Assembly (NCBI GenBank): GCA_028868995.1 | Contig: JAGWTH010000008.1 | Span: forward strand, 1-64,000 | Reading direction: 5' to 3' | DNA length: 64,000 nt | From: Burkholderiales bacterium | GTDB lineage: Bacteria; Pseudomonadota; Gammaproteobacteria; Burkholderiales; Burkholderiaceae_C | Shown: one piece after another, positions 46,462 through 55,728 of the stretch | Position numbering within the stretch: the stretch's first letter is position 1 | Layout: every line of letters starts with the position of its first letter | Notes under the pieces: model-generated | The model's input: only the letters and a program-made list of their open reading frames with translations | What the model was told of the DNA's origin: nothing | The model's database searches: none | Made by a program: the position numbers and the translations under genes

Positions 46462-47442
46462 TCAGAACAGGTTGACCTGGTCCGAGAACAGACTCATGAC
46501 CGATTCGCCCTTGGCGATGCGCTGGATCGTCTCGGCGATCAGCGGGGCGACGGACAGCTGGCGGATCTTGGCGCAGCCGCGCGCGGCCTCCGACAGCGGG
46601 ATGGTGTTGGTCACGACCACCTCGTCCAGGGCCGTGCCCTTGGAGATGCGGTCGATGGCCGGGCCCGAGAAGATCGGGTGCGTGCAGTAGGCGTAGACCT
46701 TCTTCGCGCCGCGCTCCTTGAGCACCTCGGCGGCCTTCACCAGGGTGCCGGCGGTGTCGATCATGTCGTCCATGATCACGCAGTTGCGGCCCTCGATGTC
46801 GCCGATGACGTGCATCACTTCCGACACGTTGGCCTTGGGCCGGCGCTTGTCGATGATGGCCAGGTCGGTGCCCAGCTGCTTGGCGAGCGCCCGGGCGCGC
46901 ACCACGCCGCCGACGTCGGGCGAGACCACGATCAGGTCCTGATAGTTCTTCTGCCGCAGGTCGCCCAGCAGCACCGGCGACGCGTAGATGTTGTCCACCG
47001 GGATGTCGAAGAAGCCCTGGATCTGGTCGGCGTGCAGGTCCATCGTGAGCACGCGCGCCACGCCCACCGTCTCCAGCAGGTTGGCCACGACCTTGGCCGA
47101 GATCGGCACGCGGCTGGAGCGCGGGCGGCGGTCCTGGCGGGCGTAGCCGAAGTAGGGGATCACGGCGCTGATCCGCTCGGCCGAGGCGCGCTTGAGCGCG
47201 TCGACCATGATCAGCAGCTCCATCAGGTTCTCGTTGGTCGGGGCGCAGGTAGACTGCACCACGAACACGTCGCGGGCCCGCACGTTGGTGTTGATCTCCA
47301 CCGTGACCTCGCCGTCGGAGAAGCGGCTCACGGTGGCGGCGCCCAGGGAGATGCCCAGGTGGCCGGCGATCTCCTCGGCCAGCGCCGGGTTGGCGTTGCC
47401 GGTGAACACCATGAAATCGGGGGACGGGGCAGCCTGCTGCAT
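46462..47442 (-). CDS. prs: Ribose-phosphate pyrophosphokinase
   Basis: A 326-aa PRPP synthase, which supplies PRPP for nucleotides, His and Trp. Signatures include [68 protein letters not shown] (metal-binding) and the PRPP loop [13 protein letters not shown]. Two starts are possible, 47442 and 47412; the longer form is given. A perfect 12-bp hairpin lies in the leader between tRNA-Gln and this gene. Confidence 0.96.
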   Translation of the reverse strand: MQQAAPSPDFMVFTGNANPALAEEIAGHLGISLGAATVSRFSDGEVTVEINTNVRARDVFVVQSTCAPTNENLMELLIMVDALKRASAERISAVIPYFGYARQDRRPRSSRVPISAKVVANLLETVGVARVLTMDLHADQIQGFFDIPVDNIYASPVLLGDLRQKNYQDLIVVSPDVGGVVRARALAKQLGTDLAIIDKRRPKANVSEVMHVIGDIEGRNCVIMDDMIDTAGTLVKAAEVLKERGAKKVYAYCTHPIFSGPAIDRISKGTALDEVVVTNTIPLSEAARGCAKIRQLSVAPLIAETIQRIAKGESVMSLFSDQVNLF

Positions 47443-47471
47443 GGGAAGTGACGTGTTCAGACCCAAAATCG

Positions 47472-47511
47472 GTTGGGCGCAGAACTCGCTTTCACGTGCT
47501 CTGCGCCCAAC
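47472..47511 (-). other. 12-bp perfect inverted repeat between tRNA-Gln and prs
   Basis: GTTGGGCGCAGA pairs with TCTGCGCCCAAC across a 16-nt loop. On the minus strand it follows the tRNA-Gln 3' end by 11 nt and precedes the prs start by about 30 nt. Only a weak T-run (ATTTTG) follows, so it could be a leaky terminator, a processing site or an attenuator. Confidence 0.6.
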
Positions 47512-47522
47512 GTCAAGATGTT

Positions 47523-47599
47523 TGGCAGGGGAGGAAGGACTCGAACCCTCGCATGCCGGAATCAAAATCCGGTGCCTTAACCAACTTGGCGACTCCCCT
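47523..47599 (-). tRNA. tRNA-Gln (anticodon TTG)
   Basis: A complete 77-nt cloverleaf with encoded CCA: acceptor AGGGGAG paired with CTCCCCT, D arm GCCAAGTTGGTTAAGGC, anticodon loop TTTTGAT with TTG, and T loop GGTTCGAGTCC. It sits between ispE and prs on the same strand, a common arrangement in Burkholderiales. Confidence 0.96.
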
Positions 47600-47625
47600 A
47601 CACAGGTCCGACGCTGCGAGCAGCC

Positions 47626-48492
47626 TCAAACCGAATCGTCGCTGGAGGCCCAACCCACCAGGGGATGGACTTCCATCTTGCCGCATTCCCGCACCACCCA
47701 GCCATTCCTGGCCCAGTGTGCCGGGGCCTGCCCCAGGACCGCTCCCGGCGGCAGCAGCGCGAACACCGCGCTGCCCGAGCCCGTCATGCGGGCCGGCAAG
47801 CCCTGCGAACCCAGCCATTCGACCGCCTCGCCCACTTCGGGGCAAAGCTGCCGGGCCACCGGTTCCAGGTCGTTGTGACCGAAACCCCAGGGGTCTGCAG
47901 CAAAGCCCGAGATTGTAGCACTGTCCGAGTCGCGCTTCAGCGCTGGGTGCGAGAAGATGTCTTTCGTGGCCAGTCCGCGGGGCGGCTTCACCACCGCGAA
48001 GCGGGCCGGCGGCAGCGCCACGGGCGTGATGCGTTCGCCCACGCCCTCCACCCAGGCGCTGCGCCCGCGCAGGAAGAAAGGCACGTCCGCCCCCAGCGCC
48101 AGCCCCACCTGTTCCAGCTGCGCCAGGGACAGTCCCAGCTGCCACAGGCGGTTGAGCGCGAGCAGGCTGCTCGCCGCATCGGACGAGCCGCCGCCCAGGC
48201 CCGCCTCGGCCGGCAGGCGCTTTTCCAGCACGATGTGCGCGCCCTCGCCGCAGCCGGTGGCCTGCTGCAGCGCGCGGGCGGCGCGCAGCGTCAGGTCTTC
48301 TTCAGGAAGCGCCGCGCCGACGTCCTCGCGGGACAGGCGGCCGCCCGGCCGGCGCTCGAAATGCAGGCTGTCGTGCCAGTCCAGCAGCACGAAGGCGGAC
48401 TGCAGCAGGTGGTAGCCGTCCGCCCTTCGGCCCGTGACGTGCAGGAACAGGTTGAGCTTGGCCGGCGCGGCGACGTCGTGCAGCGAATGCAT
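47626..48492 (-). CDS. ispE: 4-diphosphocytidyl-2-C-methyl-D-erythritol kinase
   Basis: A 288-aa GHMP kinase of the MEP isoprenoid pathway. PAKLNLFLHVTGRRADGYHLLQS is the substrate-binding start, LPAEAGLGGGSSDAAS the ATP-binding glycine loop, and MTGSGSAVFAL motif 3. ATG 48492 gives the standard N-terminus. It follows lolB closely (4 bp between them) and precedes tRNA-Gln. Confidence 0.96.
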   Translation of the reverse strand: MHSLHDVAAPAKLNLFLHVTGRRADGYHLLQSAFVLLDWHDSLHFERRPGGRLSREDVGAALPEEDLTLRAARALQQATGCGEGAHIVLEKRLPAEAGLGGGSSDAASSLLALNRLWQLGLSLAQLEQVGLALGADVPFFLRGRSAWVEGVGERITPVALPPARFAVVKPPRGLATKDIFSHPALKRDSDSATISGFAADPWGFGHNDLEPVARQLCPEVGEAVEWLGSQGLPARMTGSGSAVFALLPPGAVLGQAPAHWARNGWVVRECGKMEVHPLVGWASSDDSV

Positions 48493-48496
48493 GGTT

Positions 48497-48979
48497 TCAG
48501 TGCTCGAAGACCACGCGCAGGTCGGCCGGGGGAGGCGGCTGCGTGCGGTGCGCACGCAGCCGCCCCTGCGCCACCTGGCTCAGGTCGGCGTCCCAGCCGG
48601 GCACGGGGCTCGGCTTGCCGGCCAGCCAGTCGAACAGCGAGGCCACGGGCAGCGCGGCGCCGGTGGCCTCCCGGGCCAGCGCGTCCAGCGAGGGGAAGCT
48701 GCGCGTGCGGCCGTCGGCGCGCAGCGTGGCGCTGCCGGGAGCCCAGGCCAGCACCGCGAGGGTGCCGCCCAGGGGGTTGAACAGGCTCAGCTCGCCGGCT
48801 TCCGGCGCGCCGCGCAGTTCGAATCCGGCGGAGAACGACTGGCTCGCCTGGCCCTCGACCGTCAGGGCGAGGCGGCCGCTCCAGGCCTGGGGCGCGGCCG
48901 CGCGCGGCGGCACGGCGCAACCCGCGAGCAGCAGCGCGCCCAGCGGCGCCCACCAGCCGCGAGGCAGGCGCGGCGTCAC
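48497..48979 (-). CDS. lolB: Outer-membrane lipoprotein insertion protein LolB
   Basis: A 160-aa lipoprotein (lipobox LLAGC) that receives lipoproteins from LolA and inserts them in the outer membrane. The mature part shows WSGRLALTVEGQASQSFSAGFELRG and ASLFDWLAGKP, as in LolB. The start is GTG 48979, overlapping the TGA of the TPR gene (GTGA); upstream in-frame starts lie inside that gene. The lolB-ispE pair is conserved widely in proteobacteria. Confidence 0.9.
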   Translation of the reverse strand: MTPRLPRGWWAPLGALLLAGCAVPPRAAAPQAWSGRLALTVEGQASQSFSAGFELRGAPEAGELSLFNPLGGTLAVLAWAPGSATLRADGRTRSFPSLDALAREATGAALPVASLFDWLAGKPSPVPGWDADLSQVAQGRLRAHRTQPPPPADLRVVFEH

Positions 48980-50742
48980 AGATTCACCTTGAGGCGCTTG
49001 AGCGTGTCCCTCAGGGTTTCGTTGTCGGGGCTGCGCGCCAGCCCCTCGCGCCAGACGCCTTGCGCCTGTTCGGTCCGGCCCAGGGTCCACAGCACCTCGC
49101 CCAGGTGCGCGGCGATCTCGGGGTCGGGCCGCTCCTTGTATGCGGCCTGCAGGATGCGCAGCGCCTCGGCGTTGTTGCCCAGGCGGAATTCCACCCAGCC
49201 CAGGCTGTCGCTGATGAAGGGGTCGCCGGGGGCGAAGCTCAGGGCCTTCTGGATCAGCTGCTTGGCCTCGGGCAGGCGCTCGTTGCGATCGGCCAGGGAG
49301 TAGCCCAGGGCGTTGTAGGCGTTGTGGTAGTTCGGATTGCTGGCGATCACCGAACGCAGCAGCCGCTCCATGTCGTCGAAACGGCCCAGCTTGTCGGCCA
49401 GCATCGCCTGGTCGTAGGCGAGGTCGGGATCGCCCGGCTTCCTGGCCAGCGCCTGCCCGAGCAGGTCGTAGGCCGCCTGGTACTGCTTGCTGTCACGCAG
49501 CAGCTGGACTTCCGCCATCAGCTTGAGGCGGGCATCTTCCGGCGAGCGCTCCGGCACCGACTGGATCAGCTTGCGCGCCTCGTCCAGCCGGCCCTGGCGC
49601 GCCAGGATGGAGGCGCGCCGGTTCTGCACCTGCAGCAGGTCCTGCGCGCCCGCTATGCGGTCCAGCCAGGCCGTGGCCTGGGCGTAGTCGCCGCGCTTCT
49701 CGGCGACTTGGGAGAGCGACAGGTAGGCCTGGGCGGAACCGCGCTGCCGCTGCTCGCTGGCGGGCTGGGCCTGCACGACGTCCAGGTACTTCTTCAGAGC
49801 CGCCTCGGCCGCATCGAGCTGGTTGTCCTGGGCCAGCACCGTGCCCAGGGCGAGCCAGGCCTCGGCCAGCTGCGGCCGCTCGGTGGTCACCCGCTGCAGC
49901 TGCAGCACCGCCTCGCCCGTGCGCTGGGCATCGAGCAGGGCGCGGGCGTAGGCCAGCCGCAGCTCCGGCAGCGGCTGCCCGTCCATGTACTTGCGCACGA
50001 TGACCTCGGCCTGCGGCAGCCGGACATCCATCATCTCCAGCGCCAGCAGCACGGGGCCCGGCGCCTTCGCATCGATCGCCTGGCCGCGGCGGGCGGCGTC
50101 CAGGGCGCCGTCGTTGTCGCCCGCGGCCAGGCGCAGGCGGCCCACGGCGGTCCAGGCGGCCGCGCCGGTGTCGGGCTGCTGGAGGTAGTCGCGCAGGCCC
50201 TGCTCCAGCGCCGAGGCGGCCTGCTTCTTGTCGGTGGCGCGGCCGTAGGAACGGGTGATCGCGGCGATGATCGCCGGCCGGTCCTTGGGGTCGGCCAGGG
50301 CGAGCTCGGTGCGCAGCGGCTCCACGCTGTCCGGCAGGCGGTTGAGGGCCACCAGGATCTGCAGCACGTAGCGATTGGCCTCGCGCGACTGCGGCTGGGC
50401 CTTCTTCCAGGCGCTCGCAGCCTGCAGGGCGGCGTCGCCGCTGCGCGCGTCCAGGGCGATCTCCACGGCGCGCTGGTAAAGCTGCGCGTCGTTGGTCTTG
50501 CGGGCGGCGTCGAGGATCAGGTTGAAGCCGGAACCGGGGTCTTCGCCCCGCGCGTCGAGCTCGCCGAGCAGCACCTCGTAGAACAGCTCGGCGTCCATGC
50601 CGCTGTTGACGACGGGGGCCGGGGCTGCGCTCGCGGCTTCCTGCGGGGCCGGGACTGGGGCCGGGGCCTGTGCCAGGGCGGGCGGGGCCGCGGCGCAGGC
50701 CGCGGCCAGGGCGGCGGCGAGCGCCACCAGACGGAATCGCAT
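48976..50742 (-). CDS. Exported tetratricopeptide-repeat protein
   Basis: A 588-aa protein with a signal peptide (about 1-25) and a Pro/Ala linker, then tandem TPR units over most of its length, clearest in the C-terminal third (NYHNAYNALGYSLADRNERLPEAKQLIQKALSFAPGDPFISDSLGWVEFRLGN). Such TPR proteins upstream of lolB and ispE are common in betaproteobacteria; an envelope assembly role is likely but unproven. ATG 50745 is an equal alternative. TATCAT lies 6 nt upstream of that ATG. Confidence 0.87.
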   Translation of the reverse strand: MRFRLVALAAALAAACAAAPPALAQAPAPVPAPQEAASAAPAPVVNSGMDAELFYEVLLGELDARGEDPGSGFNLILDAARKTNDAQLYQRAVEIALDARSGDAALQAASAWKKAQPQSREANRYVLQILVALNRLPDSVEPLRTELALADPKDRPAIIAAITRSYGRATDKKQAASALEQGLRDYLQQPDTGAAAWTAVGRLRLAAGDNDGALDAARRGQAIDAKAPGPVLLALEMMDVRLPQAEVIVRKYMDGQPLPELRLAYARALLDAQRTGEAVLQLQRVTTERPQLAEAWLALGTVLAQDNQLDAAEAALKKYLDVVQAQPASEQRQRGSAQAYLSLSQVAEKRGDYAQATAWLDRIAGAQDLLQVQNRRASILARQGRLDEARKLIQSVPERSPEDARLKLMAEVQLLRDSKQYQAAYDLLGQALARKPGDPDLAYDQAMLADKLGRFDDMERLLRSVIASNPNYHNAYNALGYSLADRNERLPEAKQLIQKALSFAPGDPFISDSLGWVEFRLGNNAEALRILQAAYKERPDPEIAAHLGEVLWTLGRTEQAQGVWREGLARSPDNETLRDTLKRLKVNL

Positions 50743-50905
50743 CATCGAATCATGATAGCGGGTCGGGGGAAGAAGGCCCGGCCGCTGGAGGCTGCCTTCG
50801 CGGAAGGAACTGCGCTGCATGGTGTGGGGCGCAGTCCCGAGGGGTGCCGCGCGGTCTGGAAGCCCAGGATCCCCGTTTAGTGCCGTCCGGCTAGCATCGG
50901 TTCCC

Positions 50906-51721
50906 ATGCCCGAACTGCCCGAAGTCGAAGTCACCCGCCTGAGTTTCGCCGACCGCATCGCCGGCGCTCGCATCGAAGCGGTGCGCCTGGGCAAGCCCCT
51001 GCGCTGGCCCCTGGGCTGCGATCCGGGCACGCTCGCGGGGCGCACGGTGCGCGGCGTGCGCCGCCGCGGCAAGTACCTGCTGCTGGACCTGGACCGGGGC
51101 CTGCTGCTGCTGCACCTGGGCATGTCCGGCAGCCTGCGCTTCGACGGCTGGATGCCCGAGGCGGCCGTGCACGACCACTTCGACCTGGTGACCAGCCGCG
51201 GCGTGCTGCGCCTGAACGACCCGCGCCGCTTCGGCGCGGTGGTGTATTGCGAGGCGGAGGATTCGCCGCAGGCGGTCAAGCTGCTGGGGGGGCTGGGGGT
51301 GGAGCCGCTCACGGGCGACTTCGACCTCGACGCCTTCCATGCGGGCCTGAGGCGGCGCAAGGCGCCGGTGAAGCAGGTCCTGCTGTCCGGGGACCTGGTG
51401 GTGGGCGTAGGCAACATCTATGCCTCGGAAGCCCTGTTCCTGGCCGGGATCCGCCCCACCCTGGCAGCCCACCGCATCAGCCGCCCGCGCGCCGCGCGCC
51501 TGCGCGACGCCATCCGCGACGTGCTGGCCCGGGCCGTTGCCAAGGGCGGCAGCACCCTGCGGGACTTCTCCAACGCGCACGGCGAGTCGGGCTACTTCCA
51601 GCTGGAAGCCATGGTCTACGATCGCGCCGGCGAGCCGTGCCGGGTCTGCGGTTCCCCCATCCGGGCGATCCGGCAGGGCGCGCGCGCAACGTATTTCTGC
51701 CCCGTGTGCCAGAAGTCGTGA
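50906..51721 (+). CDS. mutM: Formamidopyrimidine-DNA glycosylase MutM (Fpg)
   Basis: A 271-aa base-excision repair enzyme that removes 8-oxoguanine. After Met removal the N-terminal Pro (PELPEVEVT) is the catalytic nucleophile. LGMSGSLRF and [15 protein letters not shown] are Fpg signatures, and the zinc finger CRVCGSPI ... YFCPVCQ closes the protein. ATG 50906 is the only start that exposes the Pro. It is divergent from the TPR gene and upstream of a dynamin-like GTPase and mutY. Confidence 0.97.
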   Translation: MPELPEVEVTRLSFADRIAGARIEAVRLGKPLRWPLGCDPGTLAGRTVRGVRRRGKYLLLDLDRGLLLLHLGMSGSLRFDGWMPEAAVHDHFDLVTSRGVLRLNDPRRFGAVVYCEAEDSPQAVKLLGGLGVEPLTGDFDLDAFHAGLRRRKAPVKQVLLSGDLVVGVGNIYASEALFLAGIRPTLAAHRISRPRAARLRDAIRDVLARAVAKGGSTLRDFSNAHGESGYFQLEAMVYDRAGEPCRVCGSPIRAIRQGARATYFCPVCQKS

Positions 51722-51770
51722 GGGGGAAAAGGGGTCCGATGCTATAGTCATTTCGAGCATCGGGGACACA

Positions 51771-53744
51771 GTGGCAACATCCTTCAACGAGCAGTTCGAC
51801 CAGCACGGCGCATGGCGGCGCGACTTCGCCCAGCGCCTGAGGATGCTGGGCGAATGGCTGAAGGACCACGACCTGATCGACAGCGGCGTCGAGGAGCGCC
51901 TGCGCCGCCTGGAAGGCCAGATGCGCTCGGACAAGGTGATGGTCGCCTTCGTCGCCGAGTTCTCGCGCGGCAAGTCCGAGCTGATCAACGCGATCTTCTT
52001 CGCCGGCTACAAGCGCCGCATCATGCCGGCCAGCGCGGGGCGCACCACCATGTGCCCCACCGAGCTGGGCTACGACGCCGAGGTCCCGCCCTGCCTGCGC
52101 CTGCTGCCGATCGAGACCCGCCTGCAGACCCAGCCGCTCATGGAGTGGCGCATGGTGCCCGAGAAGTGGCACCGCGTGGACCTGGACGTCAACGACCCGG
52201 CGCAGCTGGCGCAGGCCTTCGAGAAGGTCTCCGAGGTGCGCCGCGTGCCGGTGGAGGAAGCCCGGGCCCTGGGTTTCTGGCATGACGACGCCCCCGAGGA
52301 CAACCCCATCGCCGGCGCCGACGGCCTGGTCGAAGTGCCCAGGTGGCGCCACGCCCTGATCAACATCGCCCACCCGCTGCTGAAGCAGGGGCTGGTGATC
52401 CTCGACACCCCGGGCCTCAACGCCATCGGCGCCGAGCCCGAGCTGACCGTCAACCTGATCCCGCAGGCGCATGCGGTGGTGTTCATCCTGGCCGCCGACA
52501 CCGGCGTGACCAAGTCCGACCTCGCGATCTGGCGCGAGCACCTGATCTCCGAGAGCAGCGAGGCCGACTCCCGCCTGGTGGTGCTGAACAAGATCGACAC
52601 CATGTGGGACGCCCTGTCCACGCCGGCGCAGGTGCAGGCGCAGATTGACCGCCAGCGCAAGGGCACGGCGGAGATCCTCGGCCTGAAGGTGCACCAGGTG
52701 ATCCCGGTGTCGGGCCAGAAGGGCCTGCTGGCCAAGGTGAACAGCGACGTCGAGCTGCTCAAGGCGAGCAACCTGCCCGTTCTGGAGCAGGCGCTGGCCC
52801 ATGGCGTGCTGGACCAGCGGCAGAAGATCCTGCGCGCCTCGGTGGCGAGCAACATCTCGGAGCTGAGCACCGAGGTCACGCGCGTGCTGGGCATCCGCCG
52901 GCGCGACCTGGCCGACCAAATGGTGGAGCTCAAGGGCCTGCGCGGCAAGAACACCTCGGTGATCCGGCACATGCGCGCGCGCATCGAGCAGGAGCAGGCG
53001 GAGTTCGACGCCAGCGGCGCCAAGATCCACGCCGTGCGCTCGGTGCACCTGAAGCTGCTGCGCGACGTGTTCGACCTGCTCGGCACGGCCACGCTCAAGA
53101 AGGAGATGGGGGCCCTGACCGGCGCGCTGCGCACCCCGGGCCTCAAGCTGGGCGTGCGCAAGGCCTACGCCCAGACCTTCGAGCGCCTGCGCGAGGGCCT
53201 GCGCCGGGCCGAGAAGATCAGCGGCGAGATCCAGACCATGCTGACCGGCACCTTCCGGCAGCTCAATGCCGAATACGGCTTCTCGCTGCAGGCGCCGCGC
53301 GAGCCGGACCTGGCGCGCTACGAGCGCGACCTCGACCTGGTCGAGCGCAGCCACAACCAGTACCTGGGCGTGAGCAACGCGCTCAAGCTGGCGCAGCCCG
53401 AATTCGCCGACCGCCTGGTGCGCGCGCTGGCCACCCGCCTGCGCGTGATCTACGAGTCGGCGCTGGGCGAGGTGGAGCTGTGGAACAAGTCCGCCGCGGC
53501 CCAGCTCGACGCGCAGCTGCGGGAACGCCGCCGCAACTTCGGCCGCCGGCTGGAGGCCATCGAGCGCATCCAGCAGGCCGCCAGCGGACTGGACGACCGC
53601 ATCACCGAGATCGAGTCGCAGGAGTCCGCGCTCGACGAGCTGGACGCCAAGCTGACCGAGCTCACCGCGGCCCTCACCAGCGCGCAGCTGATGACGGGCC
53701 GGTTCGCCGCCACGGCGGCGCGGCCGGCGCTCAAGACGGCATGA
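51771..53744 (+). CDS. Bacterial dynamin-like GTPase
   Basis: A 657-aa dynamin-superfamily protein. G1 is FVAEFSRGKSELINAIF (P-loop with GKS), G3 is LVILDTPGLNAIG, and G4 is VVLNKID. A long helical part with coiled-coil character follows (about 360-640), with no obvious membrane anchor. GTG 51771 is used as start because TATAGT lies 22 nt before it and no in-frame ATG gives a better N-terminus. It sits between mutM and mutY and overlaps mutY by ATGA. Membrane remodelling or stress protection is likely by family; the link to DNA repair is only positional. Confidence 0.88.
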   Translation: MATSFNEQFDQHGAWRRDFAQRLRMLGEWLKDHDLIDSGVEERLRRLEGQMRSDKVMVAFVAEFSRGKSELINAIFFAGYKRRIMPASAGRTTMCPTELGYDAEVPPCLRLLPIETRLQTQPLMEWRMVPEKWHRVDLDVNDPAQLAQAFEKVSEVRRVPVEEARALGFWHDDAPEDNPIAGADGLVEVPRWRHALINIAHPLLKQGLVILDTPGLNAIGAEPELTVNLIPQAHAVVFILAADTGVTKSDLAIWREHLISESSEADSRLVVLNKIDTMWDALSTPAQVQAQIDRQRKGTAEILGLKVHQVIPVSGQKGLLAKVNSDVELLKASNLPVLEQALAHGVLDQRQKILRASVASNISELSTEVTRVLGIRRRDLADQMVELKGLRGKNTSVIRHMRARIEQEQAEFDASGAKIHAVRSVHLKLLRDVFDLLGTATLKKEMGALTGALRTPGLKLGVRKAYAQTFERLREGLRRAEKISGEIQTMLTGTFRQLNAEYGFSLQAPREPDLARYERDLDLVERSHNQYLGVSNALKLAQPEFADRLVRALATRLRVIYESALGEVELWNKSAAAQLDAQLRERRRNFGRRLEAIERIQQAASGLDDRITEIESQESALDELDAKLTELTAALTSAQLMTGRFAATAARPALKTA

Positions 53745-54847
53745 GGGAGCGGCCGCCGGGCCGCCCCCAGGCCGCGGACCGCAAGGCGCAGCCTGGAGGT
53801 CTTCCTGAAGGCTTGCCGGCCGGCTTCGCCGGCCGCGTGGTGCGGTGGCAGCGCACGCATGGCCGCAACAACCTTCCCTGGCAGGACACGCGCGACCCGT
53901 ACCGCGTGTGGCTGTCGGAGATCATGCTGCAGCAGACGCAGGTGGCGGCGGTCATCGACTACTACGGGCGCTTCCTGCGGCGCTTCCCCGACGTGCAGGC
54001 GCTGGCCGCCGCGCCGCTGGACGACGTGTTGGCCGCATGGAGCGGCCTGGGCTACTACAGCCGCGCGCGCAACCTGCACCGCTGCGCGCAGGAGGTGGTG
54101 GCCCGGCATGGCGGCGCTTTCCCGCGCACCGCGGAGGCCCTTGCGACGCTGCCCGGCATCGGCCCTTCCACCGCCGCGGCGATCTCCTCCTTCTGCTTCG
54201 GCGAGCGCGCGGCCATCCTGGACGGCAACGTCAAGCGCGTGCTCACGCGCGTGCTCGCCTTCGGGGACGACCTGGCCGTCGCGGCGCACGAGCGGCGGCT
54301 GTGGGACCACGCGCGCGAGCTGCTGCCCCGGCGCGACCTGCAGGAGGCCATGCCGCGCTACACGCAGGGCCTGATGGACCTGGGCGCCACCGTGTGCCTG
54401 CCTCGCAATCCGTCCTGCCTGCTGTGCCCGGTGCAGGCCGAATGCGCCGCGGCGAAGCGGGGCCGGCCCGAGGACTTCCCGGTGAAGACCCGCAAGCTCA
54501 GACGCAGCGCCGAGTCGCTGTGGCTGCTGCACGCGCAGGCGGGTGACGGCGCCGTGTGGCTGCAGAAGCGGCCCACGCCGGGGGTGTGGGCGGGGTTGTA
54601 CTGCCTGCCGGTGTACGGCAGCCGTGACGCGCTGGAAGAAGCACTGCCGGCGCCGGTGCGCCGCAGGCTGCGCGAGGTCGAGCCCTTCGTGCACGTGCTC
54701 ACGCACAAGGACCTGCACCTGCATCCCGTGCAGGCGGTGGTGCCGCCAGGCTGGGCCGCGGGCGAGGGCGCCTGGTTCGGGCCGCGGGAGTGGCCGCAGC
54801 TGGGGCTGCCGGCGCCGGTGCGGAGGTTCCTGGAAGGGGTGGCCTAA
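53741..54847 (+). CDS. mutY: Adenine DNA glycosylase MutY
   Basis: A 368-aa glycosylase that removes A paired with 8-oxo[18 protein letters not shown] holds the catalytic Glu, [15 protein letters not shown] is the helix-hairpin-helix, and the [4Fe-4S] cluster ligands are [17 protein letters not shown]. The C-terminal Nudix-like domain starts near 240. The first 28 residues, rich in Pro/Gly/Arg, lie outside the family core and coincide with a degenerate copy of the 19-bp repeat, so the true start might be further in. It is coupled to the dynamin-like gene. Confidence 0.94.
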   Translation: MRERPPGRPQAADRKAQPGGLPEGLPAGFAGRVVRWQRTHGRNNLPWQDTRDPYRVWLSEIMLQQTQVAAVIDYYGRFLRRFPDVQALAAAPLDDVLAAWSGLGYYSRARNLHRCAQEVVARHGGAFPRTAEALATLPGIGPSTAAAISSFCFGERAAILDGNVKRVLTRVLAFGDDLAVAAHERRLWDHARELLPRRDLQEAMPRYTQGLMDLGATVCLPRNPSCLLCPVQAECAAAKRGRPEDFPVKTRKLRRSAESLWLLHAQAGDGAVWLQKRPTPGVWAGLYCLPVYGSRDALEEALPAPVRRRLREVEPFVHVLTHKDLHLHPVQAVVPPGWAAGEGAWFGPREWPQLGLPAPVRRFLEGVA

Positions 54848-55719
54848 GCCGCCGATCCCACCTCGCGGTGGCGCTTGAGCGTCGCCCAGCGCTGGCCGAA
54901 TTCCTCGGCGAGGCGCTCCACCAGGTACACGGAGCGGTGCTGGCCGCCCGTGCAGCCGATGGCCACGGTGACGTAGCTGCGGTGGTTGCGCGCCAGCGGC
55001 TCCAGCCAGTGGTCGAGGAAGGCGCAGATGTCGCGGTACATCTCCTCCACCTCCTGGTGGCGGCGCAGGTAATCGACCACCGGCGCGTCCAGGCCGGTGA
55101 AGTCGCGCAGCTCCGGCTCGTAGTGCGGATTGGGCAGCATGCGCACGTCGAACACGTAGTCGGCGTCCACCGGGATGCCGCGCTTGTACGAGAAGGACTG
55201 GAACACCAGCGTCAGCTGCGCGAGCGGCGCCGACAGCAGCGACTTCACGTATTCCTGCAGCTGCGCCGAGCGCAGCACGCTGGTGTCGATGACGTGGGCG
55301 CGCTGGCGCAGCTCCGCCAGCAGCTCGCGTTCCAGTTCGATGGCCTCCACCAGCGCGCGGTGCTGGTCGCCCTCGGCCTCGGCCGCGGGGCGCGACAGCG
55401 GGTGGCGCCGGCGCGTCTCGGAGAAGCGTCGCACCAGCGTGTCGGTGGTGGCGTCCAGGAACAGCGGCCGCACGGCGAGGCCGCGCGCCTTGAGCTCCTC
55501 CAGCTGCGCGGGCACCTGCGGCAACGCGTTGGCCGCGCGCACGTCCATGGCGATGGCCACGCGCTGGCGCTGGGTCTTCTGCTCCAGGTCCACGAAGGAC
55601 AGCAGCAGCTCCGGCGGCAGGTTGTCGACGCAGAAGTAGCCGGCGTCCTCCAGCGCGCGCAGCGCCACCGACTTGCCCGAGCCGGACATGCCGGTGATGA
55701 GGATCAGCTCGAGCGCCAT
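54844..55719 (-). CDS. rapZ: RNase adapter protein RapZ
   Basis: A 291-aa P-loop protein that steers small-RNA processing by RNase E and links to glucosamine-6-phosphate levels. Walker A GMSGSGKS is at residues 8-15; [34 protein letters not shown] and [18 protein letters not shown] are diagnostic. It is convergent with mutY (4-bp overlap) and downstream of recN. The usual rpoN/ptsN neighbours are not here. Confidence 0.96.
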   Translation of the reverse strand: MALELILITGMSGSGKSVALRALEDAGYFCVDNLPPELLLSFVDLEQKTQRQRVAIAMDVRAANALPQVPAQLEELKARGLAVRPLFLDATTDTLVRRFSETRRRHPLSRPAAEAEGDQHRALVEAIELERELLAELRQRAHVIDTSVLRSAQLQEYVKSLLSAPLAQLTLVFQSFSYKRGIPVDADYVFDVRMLPNPHYEPELRDFTGLDAPVVDYLRRHQEVEEMYRDICAFLDHWLEPLARNHRSYVTVAIGCTGGQHRSVYLVERLAEEFGQRWATLKRHREVGSAA

Positions 55720-55728
55720 GGCCGGGCC

